A DNA stretch of 64,000 nucleotides, taken from contig JBGAPF010000009.1 in the NCBI GenBank assembly GCA_044221445.1, forward strand, positions 1 to 64,000, written 5' to 3'. Position numbers and translations under genes: made by a program. Source of the DNA: JBDHTS01 sp044221445 (GTDB lineage: Bacteria > Pseudomonadota > Alphaproteobacteria > Micavibrionales > Micavibrionaceae). Positions 7,557 to 16,348 of this stretch are shown here, piece by piece; position 1 is the first letter of the stretch, and each line of letters begins with the position of its first letter. The notes under the pieces were generated by a model. That model searched no databases. It saw nothing but the letters and a program-made list of their open reading frames with translations, and was not told the DNA's origin.

Positions 7557-9149
7557 ATGCTTGATTTAAACGCCCTTACAGAAAAAATATATCTTGCGGA
7601 ACAAAAGCGCCTGCAGGACATCAAGCACAGGCGTCAGCCTCTTCCCAAGAATGATATTCTGCGTCTGCTCGGCGAGTATGGTTTTACCTATAGCTCGAAC
7701 GGCGGTTCGCATATGCCCGTCAGGCAAGAAGCCTTCGGGGTTTTCGGCGGGATCGTGGCGGACAGCGGCAAGTTGTCTCCGCATTATAACGCTGCCAAAT
7801 ATTGTTTGACAGTGCTTGAAGCCGCCTGGCAAAAGCGAAAAGCCGTGAGTCAGCCGGTATCCGAAACTTCTAAGGCATCGGCGCGACCCTTTGTCGACGT
7901 CCTGGACAATCCGCCACCGGGATACGATCTGTTGGCCGGCGAGGAGGCAGACACCGTTATATTGCGTCACAAGATCAGGCCATGCATTGGCAGCATATTG
8001 CCGCGCCACATGACCGCCAGCGCTTTAGCGGACATTACATTACAGCTTGATAAAGAAGTGTGCGAGCTGGAAGCGCAAATCGAACGCGCCATCGATATGG
8101 AGTTCACGATAGACGATGATGGCGGAACGTTGACTCTGGCCAATCCTTCTGCCGATGCCAGATTTTATTACAGTCCTTTTACCGGCGCCGACGATCAGGA
8201 ACACGCGGTAACATGCCTGACAGAGGCCTTGGATAAAGAAGAGGAAGGCGACAAGCTTCTGCGGAAAGCCCTGGATAATCTGGACAAGCGCCACGACCTG
8301 CGCGACAGAAATGAAAGTATCGACCCCGCAACCGGCCAGACAAAAATATCCTATCGTTATATCAATCCTTTGACTCTCCGGTCTTCACCTGTGGAGTTGT
8401 TCCTTTCACCCAAAGGCAAGCCATCCTATGAGGGAGTTTATACGTTTCTCGATCAATTATGGCATGCCTATTGGAATGGCATTCAGGGAACCCTCAAAAC
8501 CTACGGCGGTTTTAAGACAAAAACGGTCAAGGGTCCGGACCGGACGACCAATCTTGAGGCAACGCATCCGATTTTCAGCCAAACCAATTTTACAATTAAG
8601 AATTTCCCCGCACTGAATCGAACTATAGAGAACGTGATAGCCGAAGGGCTTGCCGAGCAGGACATCGACATCATGGCGGTCCTGTATCTGGAGATGGCTT
8701 CCCATCGCGATCATGCCATGGCGACGATCAACAAAGCGATGGGGGAGGTACGGGCTTTAGCCAGCAGGCCCTCCCATCGAATTTATGAGGTGTTCAAAGA
8801 TCTTCTAAGTAAGGGCGTCAGCATGCAATGCGCCCACGGCCGCGCGGAGACGCGCGGCGAATTTGTTCGAGTTTACCTTAATCATCCCAGCATTCCCGGA
8901 AACAATTCCTTTTCCTGTTTAAATATTACTGTGGCAGGCTCAAATGACCACATATCGCTGGTGGACGAGAAAGATATTGGAAAATTGGAAGGGCTTGCGC
9001 GATCCTTACCCGAATTGCCTCCGCGACATATTTTTCATTTTGCAATGGCTAATGGGCCGCAAGGTATCGCAGACAGAATCGCCGCCGGCATAGCAGCAGA
9101 CATGGACAGAAGGCAGGCTAAGGCTTCTCTTTCCGATCTCAGCCTTTAG
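7557..9149 (+). CDS. Protein of unknown function, 530 aa, with a possible HicA-like N-terminus
   Basis: No family is recognised for the full length. Residues 25-95 (ILRLLGEYGF, then NGGSHMPV, then a hydrophobic helix) resemble the small HicA fold, in which a G-S-H motif carries the catalytic histidine; this is a pattern judgement only. The remaining 430 residues look soluble, with a long Glu/Lys-rich helix around 165-250. No signal peptide or membrane segment is seen. A 214-base AT-rich leader precedes it and the downstream neighbour is convergent, so it is a single-gene unit. Confidence 0.6.
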   Translation: MLDLNALTEKIYLAEQKRLQDIKHRRQPLPKNDILRLLGEYGFTYSSNGGSHMPVRQEAFGVFGGIVADSGKLSPHYNAAKYCLTVLEAAWQKRKAVSQPVSETSKASARPFVDVLDNPPPGYDLLAGEEADTVILRHKIRPCIGSILPRHMTASALADITLQLDKEVCELEAQIERAIDMEFTIDDDGGTLTLANPSADARFYYSPFTGADDQEHAVTCLTEALDKEEEGDKLLRKALDNLDKRHDLRDRNESIDPATGQTKISYRYINPLTLRSSPVELFLSPKGKPSYEGVYTFLDQLWHAYWNGIQGTLKTYGGFKTKTVKGPDRTTNLEATHPIFSQTNFTIKNFPALNRTIENVIAEGLAEQDIDIMAVLYLEMASHRDHAMATINKAMGEVRALASRPSHRIYEVFKDLLSKGVSMQCAHGRAETRGEFVRVYLNHPSIPGNNSFSCLNITVAGSNDHISLVDEKDIGKLEGLARSLPELPPRHIFHFAMANGPQGIADRIAAGIAADMDRRQAKASLSDLSL

Positions 9150-9152
9150 AAC

Positions 9153-9578
9153 TCAATCCCTGTACATCGCCTGCCGGATCGCGTCGTTCAGCTTTATAAA
9201 ATCCTCGGCGTCGCCCATGATCTCGTTGCCGGATTTGCCGACGGTCTTGTCGCCGGCTTTGATCTGGTAGATGGACGCGGCGTAGTTGGTGTTCATGAAG
9301 CCGAAGTCTTCCTCGAAAACGCATTCGTAAGTCTGTTCTTCCTCCGACCAGTCGTCCTTGATGGTGGCGGTCAGGGTCACATGGCGCATGCCGGGCCCTT
9401 CGGTGGCGGGGGTGAATTCGGTTTTGACGACTTTGCCGATCCGGTCGCCTTTTTCCAGCATGGTGTTGACGCCGGCCTCGCAGCCCCTGGCGAGTTTCGC
9501 GTCCGCCTGGGTGCGGTCGATGCAGCCGGTGAGGGACACCAGGGCAAGAGCGGCGAGTATCAGGGAAAGCTTTTTCAT
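9153..9578 (-). CDS. Putative lipoprotein, 141 aa
   Basis: A signal peptide ends in the lipobox LTGC (Cys19). The mature part has two more cysteines, which may pair, and a mixed alpha/beta composition. The ATG at 9578 has AAGGAC upstream. It follows ilvN by 19 bases in the same direction and may be co-transcribed, but nothing links its function to branched-chain amino acids. The family is not recognised. Confidence 0.65.
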   Translation of the reverse strand: MKKLSLILAALALVSLTGCIDRTQADAKLARGCEAGVNTMLEKGDRIGKVVKTEFTPATEGPGMRHVTLTATIKDDWSEEEQTYECVFEEDFGFMNTNYAASIYQIKAGDKTVGKSGNEIMGDAEDFIKLNDAIRQAMYRD

Positions 9579-9597
9579 CGTGGGCGATGTCCTTTTA

Positions 9598-10152
9598 TCA
9601 ATTCATATCCCCGATAGCATGTTCGCCACGGGTCATCGCCGCGACGCCGGTCCGGCTGACATCGACCAGGCCGAGCGGCACCATCAGGTCGACAAAGGCG
9701 CCGATCTTTTCGGCCGAACCGGTAATTTCAAAAACGAACGAGTCGAGCGTCGAGTCGACGACGCGGGCGCGGAACACGTCGGCGATGCGCAGGGCCTCGA
9801 TGCGCTTGTCGCCACGGCCCGCCACCTTGACCAGCGCCAGTTCGCGGGCCACGTGCGGCCCTTCGACGGTCAGGTCGGAAACCTGACGCACGGGCACCAG
9901 GCGGTCCAGCTGGTTCTTGATCTGCTCGATCACCATCTGCGTGCCGGAACACACGATGGTGATGCGCGACAAATGCCGGGCATGATCGATTTCCGCCGCC
10001 GTCAGGCTGTCGATATTGTAGCCGCGCCCCGCGAACAGGCCCAGCACGCGGGCCAGGACGCCGGGTTCGTTATCCGCAAGCACCGCCAGCGTATGGGTGG
10101 CCACAGGAACTTCCTTGGGCGCTTCACCGTAAACACTCTGATTTTTAGGCAT
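9598..10152 (-). CDS. ilvN: Acetolactate synthase small (regulatory) subunit
   Basis: A 184-residue regulatory subunit of acetohydroxyacid synthase, the first common step of valine, leucine and isoleucine synthesis. The N-terminal ACT domain (HTLAVLADNEPGVLARV, then GRGYNIDSL) binds valine for feedback control; the C-terminal domain follows from about residue 85. ATG 10152 is preferred over TTG 10164 because GGAAAG precedes it. It lies 271 bases downstream of ilvB, an unusually large gap that contains its own promoter. Confidence 0.93.
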   Translation of the reverse strand: MPKNQSVYGEAPKEVPVATHTLAVLADNEPGVLARVLGLFAGRGYNIDSLTAAEIDHARHLSRITIVCSGTQMVIEQIKNQLDRLVPVRQVSDLTVEGPHVARELALVKVAGRGDKRIEALRIADVFRARVVDSTLDSFVFEITGSAEKIGAFVDLMVPLGLVDVSRTGVAAMTRGEHAIGDMN

Positions 10153-10377
10153 AAGTCTTTCCAATCGAAATCCGCATTTTCCGATAGTATATCGTCTTCA
10201 GTTTGTTTCGGTCGATTTTTTTAATTGTCGCGCAAGCTCTTGATGGCAAAGGCGTTTTTATTCAGTTTGTTCACGTTTCAATCTTTTCTGCTATTAGTGG
10301 GAATCCTTGGAAAGACCATGATATACATTCACTTTAATGCATCATGCTGCCCTGAAGTTCCCATCTTTCATTTTATC

Positions 10378-10405
10378 ATTATAGGAATAAAAACATATTT
10401 GTCAA
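10378..10405 (-). promoter_or_regulatory. Strong sigma-70-type promoter upstream of ilvN
   Basis: On the minus strand TTGACA (10400-10405) and TATAAT (10378-10383) are both perfect consensus hexamers, separated by 16 bases. It lies just beyond the ilvB stop, so ilvN can be transcribed separately, with an untranslated leader of roughly 220 bases. Confidence 0.75.
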
Positions 10406-10423
10406 GAAGGCCTCAAAAAGCTA

Positions 10424-12235
10424 TCACACCAGCTTCTTATCGAACTGGCTGGCATCGGCGGACAGGATCATCTCATTGTGCGCCTTGCCTGACGGGATCA
10501 TCGGGAAACAATTCTCCCGCTGGTCGACCATCACATCCACGATGGTGACCCGGTCGGTTTTCAGCATGGCCTGGATCGCCTTGTCCAGGTCTTTCGCCTT
10601 TTCCACACGGATGCCGATGCCGCCATACGCTTCCGCCAGTTTCACGAAATCGGGAAGGGATTCGGAATAGCTGTGCGAATACCGTTCGCCGTGCAGCAGT
10701 TCCTGCCATTGCCGCACCATGCCCATCCACTGATTGTTCATGATGAAGATCTTGACCGGCAGGTTGAACTGGATGGCTGTGCTCAGCTCCTGAATATTCA
10801 TCTGGATGCTGGCCTCGCCCGCCACGTCGATGCACAGCGCCTTCGGATGCGCGATCTGTGCGCCGATTGCGGCCGGGAAACCGTAGCCCATCGTGCCGAG
10901 ACCGCCTGAGGTCAGCCAGCGGTTGGGCTGTTCGAATTTCAGGAACTGGGCGGCCCACATCTGGTGCTGGCCGACTTCCGTCGAGATATAGACGTCGCGC
11001 TTGTCCTTTTCGATGTGATGGCGCAGACGCTCAAGCGCGTATTGCGGTTTGATGACATCGCCTTTCTGGACGTAGGCGAGGCAATCGCGTTCCCGCCATT
11101 TGTCGATTTTCTTCCACCATTTTTTCAGTTCGGCGGTCTTCGCCTTGTATTTTTTCTCTTTCCAGATGCTCAGCATCAGCGCCAGCGTCCGCCCGGCATC
11201 GCCGACGATGGGAAGATCGGCATGGACGTTCTTGTTGATAGAGCTGGGATCGACGTCCACATGGATCTTGACGGAGTCCGGAGAGAAGGCGTTGACGCGG
11301 CCCGTCACGCGGTCGTCGAAACGCGCGCCGATATTGATCATGACGTCGCAGTCATGCATCGCCATGTTGGCTTCGTAGGTGCCATGCATTCCCAGCATGC
11401 CCAGGAACTGCCGGTCACTGGCGGGGTAGGCGCCAAGCCCCATCAGGGTGTTGGTGATGGGAAACCCCGTCAGCCGGACAAATTCGGTCAGAAGTTTCGC
11501 GGCCTGGGGGCCGGCATTGATGACGCCGCCGCCTGTATAAAAAATGGGGCGTTCGGCTTTCGCCATCAGGGCGACGGCGCGTTCCACGGCCTTACGGTCT
11601 GGATCGAGGCGCGGCTGGTATGCCTTTGCCTTGCCATGGGACGGGCCGGTATAAACGCCAGGCGCGAACTGAATGTCTTTCGGGATGTCGATGACAACCG
11701 GGCCGGGGCGTCCGGTGCGGGCGACATGAAACGCTTCATGGATCGCGCCTGCCAGCCTGTTGACGTCCTTCACCAGGTAATTGTGCTTGGTGCAGGGGCG
11801 CGTGATGCCGGTTGTGTCCGCTTCCTGGAACGCGTCATAACCGATCAGGAATGTCGGCACCTGACCGGTCAGGCAGACGATCGGTATGGAATCCATCAGG
11901 GCGTCGGTCAACCCGGTCACCGCATTGGTGGCGCCGGGGCCGGAGGTCACGAGGACACATCCGACCTTGCCCGTGGAACGGGCATAGCCTTCGGCGGCAT
12001 GGACGGCGGCCTGCTCATGCCGGACGAGGATATGGCGGATTTTATCCTGCTGGAACAGCGCATCGTAAATAGGAAGGACCGCGCCGCCGGGATAGCCGAA
12101 AATGGTATCGACGCCCTGGTCGATCAGGGCCTGGATGACGATTTCCGCCCCTGTGAGGCGGCGTTCAGGGGACGTGTTCAGGGTTTCGACGACCTGCACC
12201 AGTTTTACCGGTTTTTTCTGAACGGTTTTCTTCAT
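10424..12235 (-). CDS. ilvB: Acetolactate synthase large (catalytic) subunit
   Basis: A 603-residue thiamine-diphosphate enzyme that condenses pyruvate with pyruvate or 2-oxobutyrate. The catalytic glutamate is in VRHEQAAVH. The cofactor-binding segment runs from AGEASIQMN to NNQWMGMVRQWQ near residue 490, and the FAD-binding middle domain is complete. Length fits the family. ATG 12235 is preferred, with GAGG upstream; a GTG lies two codons earlier. Gene order miaA-ilvB-ilvN is common in alphaproteobacteria. Confidence 0.95.
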   Translation of the reverse strand: MKKTVQKKPVKLVQVVETLNTSPERRLTGAEIVIQALIDQGVDTIFGYPGGAVLPIYDALFQQDKIRHILVRHEQAAVHAAEGYARSTGKVGCVLVTSGPGATNAVTGLTDALMDSIPIVCLTGQVPTFLIGYDAFQEADTTGITRPCTKHNYLVKDVNRLAGAIHEAFHVARTGRPGPVVIDIPKDIQFAPGVYTGPSHGKAKAYQPRLDPDRKAVERAVALMAKAERPIFYTGGGVINAGPQAAKLLTEFVRLTGFPITNTLMGLGAYPASDRQFLGMLGMHGTYEANMAMHDCDVMINIGARFDDRVTGRVNAFSPDSVKIHVDVDPSSINKNVHADLPIVGDAGRTLALMLSIWKEKKYKAKTAELKKWWKKIDKWRERDCLAYVQKGDVIKPQYALERLRHHIEKDKRDVYISTEVGQHQMWAAQFLKFEQPNRWLTSGGLGTMGYGFPAAIGAQIAHPKALCIDVAGEASIQMNIQELSTAIQFNLPVKIFIMNNQWMGMVRQWQELLHGERYSHSYSESLPDFVKLAEAYGGIGIRVEKAKDLDKAIQAMLKTDRVTIVDVMVDQRENCFPMIPSGKAHNEMILSADASQFDKKLV

Positions 12236-12384
12236 ACACACCTCTGCTGCTCTGCAAAAAGATTAGTTATATTATTTCAAAAAAACAATATTTTCAGATA
12301 TAGAGTTTCAAAAAAAGCAATAATGTTATCTAGTTATTAGCTTTATGAAGATCTGGCATGCGTTTGTTGCATTGCACTCACATG

Positions 12385-13278
12385 TCAGGCGTCAAGAATA
12401 GCGATTTCGGCGATATTGTCAGCAGGTTTAACCTGATGCCGGAACCATGTCATCTGCCTTTTAGCATACTGGCGCGTTTCAGTCTGGGCCTGGTCGATGG
12501 CTTCATCCAGAGAAATCGCATTCCTAAGATGCCTTTCAAGAGCATGAAATCCCAAAGCGTTCTTTACCGGCATTTGATCAGCCTCCGGATTCTCTTCAAT
12601 AAAATGCCGCGTTTCTTCCAGGGCACCGGCGTCCATCATCTGGAGAAAACGGCCGTTGCACCGCTCATAAAGCGTTCGGCGGTCCGGCAGTATAAGGGTA
12701 ATCCTGAATATCCAGCCAGGGGGCGAAGCTTCCCTTTTTTCATGCTGCCATTCCGCCAGCGACCGTCCCGTCGCCGTCATGACCTCCCAGGCGCGGATCA
12801 GGCGCTGGGTGTCGTTGGGATGAAGGCGCGTCGCCATGACGGGGTCTTTCCGGTTCAGGGCGGCGTGAAAGCCAGGATTGCCCAGGGACGATTGCAGCGC
12901 CATCGCTTCCGCACGGACGCTCGAAGGAACGTCGGGGATCGGGGACAGGCCATTAACCAGGCTGTTGATGTAAAGGCCGGTCCCGCCCGTAACGACAGGA
13001 TGCCGGCCGCCGGCAAAAGCGTCTTCTATTTCCCTGATGACCAGCATGCGCCAGCGTGCGGCGCTGCAGGGTTCCGCTACGGGCAGACATCCATACAGGC
13101 GATGAGGCGCGGCCCGCTGGTCCGCTGCGGAGGGCTGGGCGGTCAGCAGGGGGAGGGCATGGTAAATCTGCATGGAATCGGCATTAATGACGACGCCGTT
13201 TTTCTCTTGCGCCATTTGCAGCGCCAGCGCCGATTTTCCGCTGGCCGTGGGACCGGCGATGATATCGATAACAGGCAT
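12385..13278 (-). CDS. miaA: tRNA dimethylallyltransferase
   Basis: A 297-residue enzyme that adds the isopentenyl group to A37 of tRNAs reading codons that begin with U. The P-loop GPTASGKS is at residues 9-16, followed by the substrate motif INADSMQIY. VTGGTGLYI lies near residue 95 and the C-terminal tRNA-binding helices end in RQYAKRQMTWFR. A 149-base AT-rich gap separates it from ilvB. Confidence 0.95.
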   Translation of the reverse strand: MPVIDIIAGPTASGKSALALQMAQEKNGVVINADSMQIYHALPLLTAQPSAADQRAAPHRLYGCLPVAEPCSAARWRMLVIREIEDAFAGGRHPVVTGGTGLYINSLVNGLSPIPDVPSSVRAEAMALQSSLGNPGFHAALNRKDPVMATRLHPNDTQRLIRAWEVMTATGRSLAEWQHEKREASPPGWIFRITLILPDRRTLYERCNGRFLQMMDAGALEETRHFIEENPEADQMPVKNALGFHALERHLRNAISLDEAIDQAQTETRQYAKRQMTWFRHQVKPADNIAEIAILDA

Positions 13279-13324
13279 CGGATTTAAGAACTCAGGGCTG
13301 AAACGTATTTATCATGCCCCTGGC

Positions 13325-14854
13325 CTATCTGGTCTTTCCGGTATCCGGCGGGGTTTTCTGCATGTCCTTTTTAAGCTTCAGCGCGACAAAGCGCACGTCG
13401 CCGCCACGGTTGACGAGCAGCAGCACGGAAGGCTGACCCGTCACGCGGGCGGCCTCGATGATGCCGGGCACCTTGGAGGGATCGGTGACGCGCTGCTTGT
13501 TTACTTCGACGATGACGTCGCCGGGCGTCAGGCCCTTTTCGGCGGCCTCAGACATCGGTTCGACAGACTGCACAAGGACGCCCTGGACGTCATCCGGAAT
13601 CTCATAGTTCGTGCGATCCTGCGGGCCGATCTTATCGACCGTCATGCCGACGCTGCTGACCTTGACGCCCGGCCCTGTTTGCTGCGGTTGAGGAGAGTCG
13701 TCGTTGTCGCCGCTGAACAGGCCTGATTTTTCCGCTTTTTCGAGCTCACCGATCGCGAGCATCGTGTCGGCTTTTTTGCCCTCACGCCAGTAAGTGACTT
13801 TGACTTTTTTGCCGATCTCCGTTTCCGCGACAGCTCGGGGCAGGGTGCGCATGGCGTTGATATCCTTGCCGTCGAACTGCAGGATGACGTCCCCGGCTTT
13901 CAGCCCGGCCATCTCGGCCGGGCCTGTCGGCGTCACGCTGGCGATCAAGGCGCCTTTCGCACCTTCAAGCCCCAGGCTTTCGGCGATATCGGGCGTCACA
14001 AGCTGAATTCTTACGCCCATCCAGCCCCGGCGGGTGTGGCCGTATTTCAGCAACTGGTCGATGACCGGTTTCGCCAGGTTCGAGGGCACGGCGAAGCCGA
14101 TGCCGACCGATCCACCTGAAGGCGAGAAGATAGCGGTGTTGATGCCGATCACTTCGCCATCGGTATTGAACATCGGCCCGCCTGAATTGCCGCGGTTAAT
14201 CGAGGCGTCTGTCTGGATGAAGTCGTCATAGGGGCCGGCATTGATATCGCGGGATTCCGCGGAGACGATGCCTGCCGTCACCGTACCGCCCAGCCCGAAT
14301 GGATTACCGATGGCCAAAACCCAATCTCCGACCCTCAGCTTGCTGGAATCGCCGAACTTCACGGCGGTGAGTTTTTTGTCGGTTTTCACCTGAAGCAAGG
14401 CGAGATCGACTTTTTCATCCCGGCCGAGCACGGTGGCGGGCAGGGACGTGTCGTCATGCAGCGTGATCCGGACTTCGTCCGCCCCTTCGACCACATGGTT
14501 GTTAGTTATGACATATCCTTTTTCCGCATCCACGATGAAGCCCGAACCCAGGGAGGCGGTCGGCATGGTCTGCATCTCCTGACCATGTTTCTGCATGAAA
14601 TCGTTGAAGAAATCCTCGAACGGAGAGCCAGGCGGCAATTGCGGCATTTCCGGCATATCCTCGGCCGTCGGTTTGGCTTTCTGGGTCGACGAGATGTTCA
14701 CGACGGCGGGAAGCAGGCCCTCGACCAGATCCGCAAAGCTGCTGGGCGCGGAAGGGCCGGTCAGGCCGATGCGCTGGATCGGATTTTCGGCAAAAGCCGG
14801 AAAGGGCGAGGCAAGGCTTAGGGATACAAGGGCGGTAAAAAGCGCGATACGCAT
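13325..14854 (-). CDS. degP: Do-family periplasmic serine protease/chaperone
   Basis: A 509-residue HtrA/DegP-type protease that degrades or refolds damaged envelope proteins. It has a signal peptide ending AFAE, then a trypsin-like domain with His in TNNHVVEG, Asp in VDLALLQV and Ser in RGNSGGP. Two PDZ domains follow, near 290-380 and 410-500. The start at 14854 gives a clean signal peptide; the frame runs 8 codons further upstream. It shares direction with miaA but a 46-base gap leaves co-transcription open. Confidence 0.93.
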   Translation of the reverse strand: MRIALFTALVSLSLASPFPAFAENPIQRIGLTGPSAPSSFADLVEGLLPAVVNISSTQKAKPTAEDMPEMPQLPPGSPFEDFFNDFMQKHGQEMQTMPTASLGSGFIVDAEKGYVITNNHVVEGADEVRITLHDDTSLPATVLGRDEKVDLALLQVKTDKKLTAVKFGDSSKLRVGDWVLAIGNPFGLGGTVTAGIVSAESRDINAGPYDDFIQTDASINRGNSGGPMFNTDGEVIGINTAIFSPSGGSVGIGFAVPSNLAKPVIDQLLKYGHTRRGWMGVRIQLVTPDIAESLGLEGAKGALIASVTPTGPAEMAGLKAGDVILQFDGKDINAMRTLPRAVAETEIGKKVKVTYWREGKKADTMLAIGELEKAEKSGLFSGDNDDSPQPQQTGPGVKVSSVGMTVDKIGPQDRTNYEIPDDVQGVLVQSVEPMSEAAEKGLTPGDVIVEVNKQRVTDPSKVPGIIEAARVTGQPSVLLLVNRGGDVRFVALKLKKDMQKTPPDTGKTR

Positions 14855-14989
14855 GGAATATTGTCTCCATTCCTGCAACGGAAAAATGTCTTCACCATCA
14901 ATATGCCCGCATAGGCCATCCGGTCAACGGCGGCGCGGCGGCAAAACTGTGACATTGTTGTGAAATCAACCGGAAGGGAAGAAAGTGGG

Positions 14990-15346
14990 CCGATTCTGTT
15001 GCGAGGCTCGGCCCGGGCCCCACCTGCCGTTGTCTAGACGGCAGGGATTGATTTGCAGCTACTAACTCAGTCTGCGATTAAGCAGCTTGAGCGACGCCAC
15101 CCGTTTGGGTGTTGTCATTCGCTACGACAGTGTTGTCGTTTGCAAATATAAAAAAGCCCGATAACGGCGGTACAATGCCGGACACAAGTTAAACCTTTAC
15201 CACGCGTGTCGATCCTGTTTCGGACCCATCATCAAAAGCCTGACATCCATATCCTGCTTCTGATGGTGGATCCGCCGGGTACTGCCCCCGGGTCCACTGC
15301 GCTTATTCCGTCAAACGTTTAGCGTCATAGCTGAACGAATTCAGCA
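14990..15346 (-). ncRNA. ssrA: Two-piece (permuted) tmRNA
   Basis: Read on the minus strand, the acceptor piece comes first and ends in GGATCCACCA at 15264. A spacer of about 36 bases follows. The coding piece starts near 15227 with GGGTCCGAAACAGGATCGAC, a hallmark tmRNA 5' end. GGGTCC pairs with GGATCC as the acceptor stem with one G-U pair. The tag frame runs from GCA at 15143 to TAA at 15078 and encodes 21 residues: ANDNTVV followed by ANDNTQTGGVAQAA. The two-piece order and ANDN start are typical of alphaproteobacteria; the tag is long. Outer ends are estimated. Confidence 0.92.
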
Positions 15347-15352
15347 CTATCC

Positions 15353-15380
15353 ATTATATAGCATTTGCTTGGAAATTCAA
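15353..15380 (-). promoter_or_regulatory. Promoter of the tmRNA gene
   Basis: Minus-strand TTGAAT (15375-15380) and TATAAT (15353-15358) with a 16-base spacer, just upstream of the acceptor piece. Confidence 0.7.
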
Positions 15381-15428
15381 GATTTCCTATGGTGTCGGAC
15401 CCTGAAATCCCTATGAAAGACAATACCT

Positions 15429-16319
15429 ATGCCCCGAATTTGGCGATCCATGCTGCTCAGTCTCGCCGGATTTGCCGTTTTTTCGTGCGGGGACGCCCTC
15501 ATTAAATATCAGACGCAGTCTTATCCGGTTATGCAATGCGTGTTCTTTTCGCTGGTCGGCGGCATTGCGGCGGTGCTGCTGCTTTCATTGCGTCAGGGCG
15601 GGCCGGTTCGCGCCCTGGCCACCCGTACGCCGGGACGGCACGCCGCGCGCGCTTTCTGTCTCAGCGTGGAATTCATGCTGGTTTATTATGCGTTCAGCGC
15701 GTTGCCTCTGGCGACGGTCTATACGCTTGTCCTGCTGGCGCCGATCCTGACCGTATTCCTGTCGCCTCTCTTTACGGACGACCGCTTCGAACCGCGCCTG
15801 CTGCCTGCCGTCATAACAGGCTTCGCCGGCGTTCTGATAGCCTTGCGGCCCGATATCATGCCCGTGTCGCCAGCCTCCCTGGCGGCGCTGCTCTCCGCCT
15901 TCATGTTCGCAACGGGAAACTGCCTGGTCCGCCGGATGTCCCAGGACGAACCGCCTTTGACCTTTGCTTTTTACCCCAGCGTCATGACATTGGCTGTCGC
16001 GGGCACGTTTATGATCATGGCCCGGCCCGAGCTTCCCGCCATGCCGGACATCGTGATGATGATGGCGACGGGGCTGACCAGCGCGGGAGGGCTGCTCCTG
16101 CTGGGCAAGGCCCTGCAACTGGCGCCGGCAGGGATCGTCATGCCGTTCCAGTATACGCAATTGCTGTGGGGCAGCCTGTTCGGGCTTTTCGTTTTTGGCG
16201 ACCGTATAGACGGCTCGACGGCGGCTGGGGCCGCCCTTATCCTTGTCAGCGGCGGTTTGCTTGCTTGGTGCGAACGGGACAGGAACAGGGTCTCGAATTC
16301 GACGAAAAACGGGATATAA
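15429..16319 (+). CDS. EamA/DMT-family transporter
   Basis: A 296-residue membrane protein with about ten hydrophobic segments in two similar halves, the arrangement of drug/metabolite exporters of the EamA family. The internal repeat is visible as LLAPILTVFLSPLF in the first half and QYTQLLWGSLFGLFVF in the second. Substrate is unknown. The gene starts at ATG 15429, divergent from ssrA, and is followed 29 bases later by thyA. Confidence 0.85.
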   Translation: MPRIWRSMLLSLAGFAVFSCGDALIKYQTQSYPVMQCVFFSLVGGIAAVLLLSLRQGGPVRALATRTPGRHAARAFCLSVEFMLVYYAFSALPLATVYTLVLLAPILTVFLSPLFTDDRFEPRLLPAVITGFAGVLIALRPDIMPVSPASLAALLSAFMFATGNCLVRRMSQDEPPLTFAFYPSVMTLAVAGTFMIMARPELPAMPDIVMMMATGLTSAGGLLLLGKALQLAPAGIVMPFQYTQLLWGSLFGLFVFGDRIDGSTAAGAALILVSGGLLAWCERDRNRVSNSTKNGI

Positions 16320-16348
16320 TCAGCATAGAATCAAAAGGAGAGGCGACC

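Noticed and set aside
10964..12340. Long plus-strand frame of 458 codons over ilvB
   Set aside because: Shadow of a well-conserved gene; no ribosome binding site or recognisable domain.
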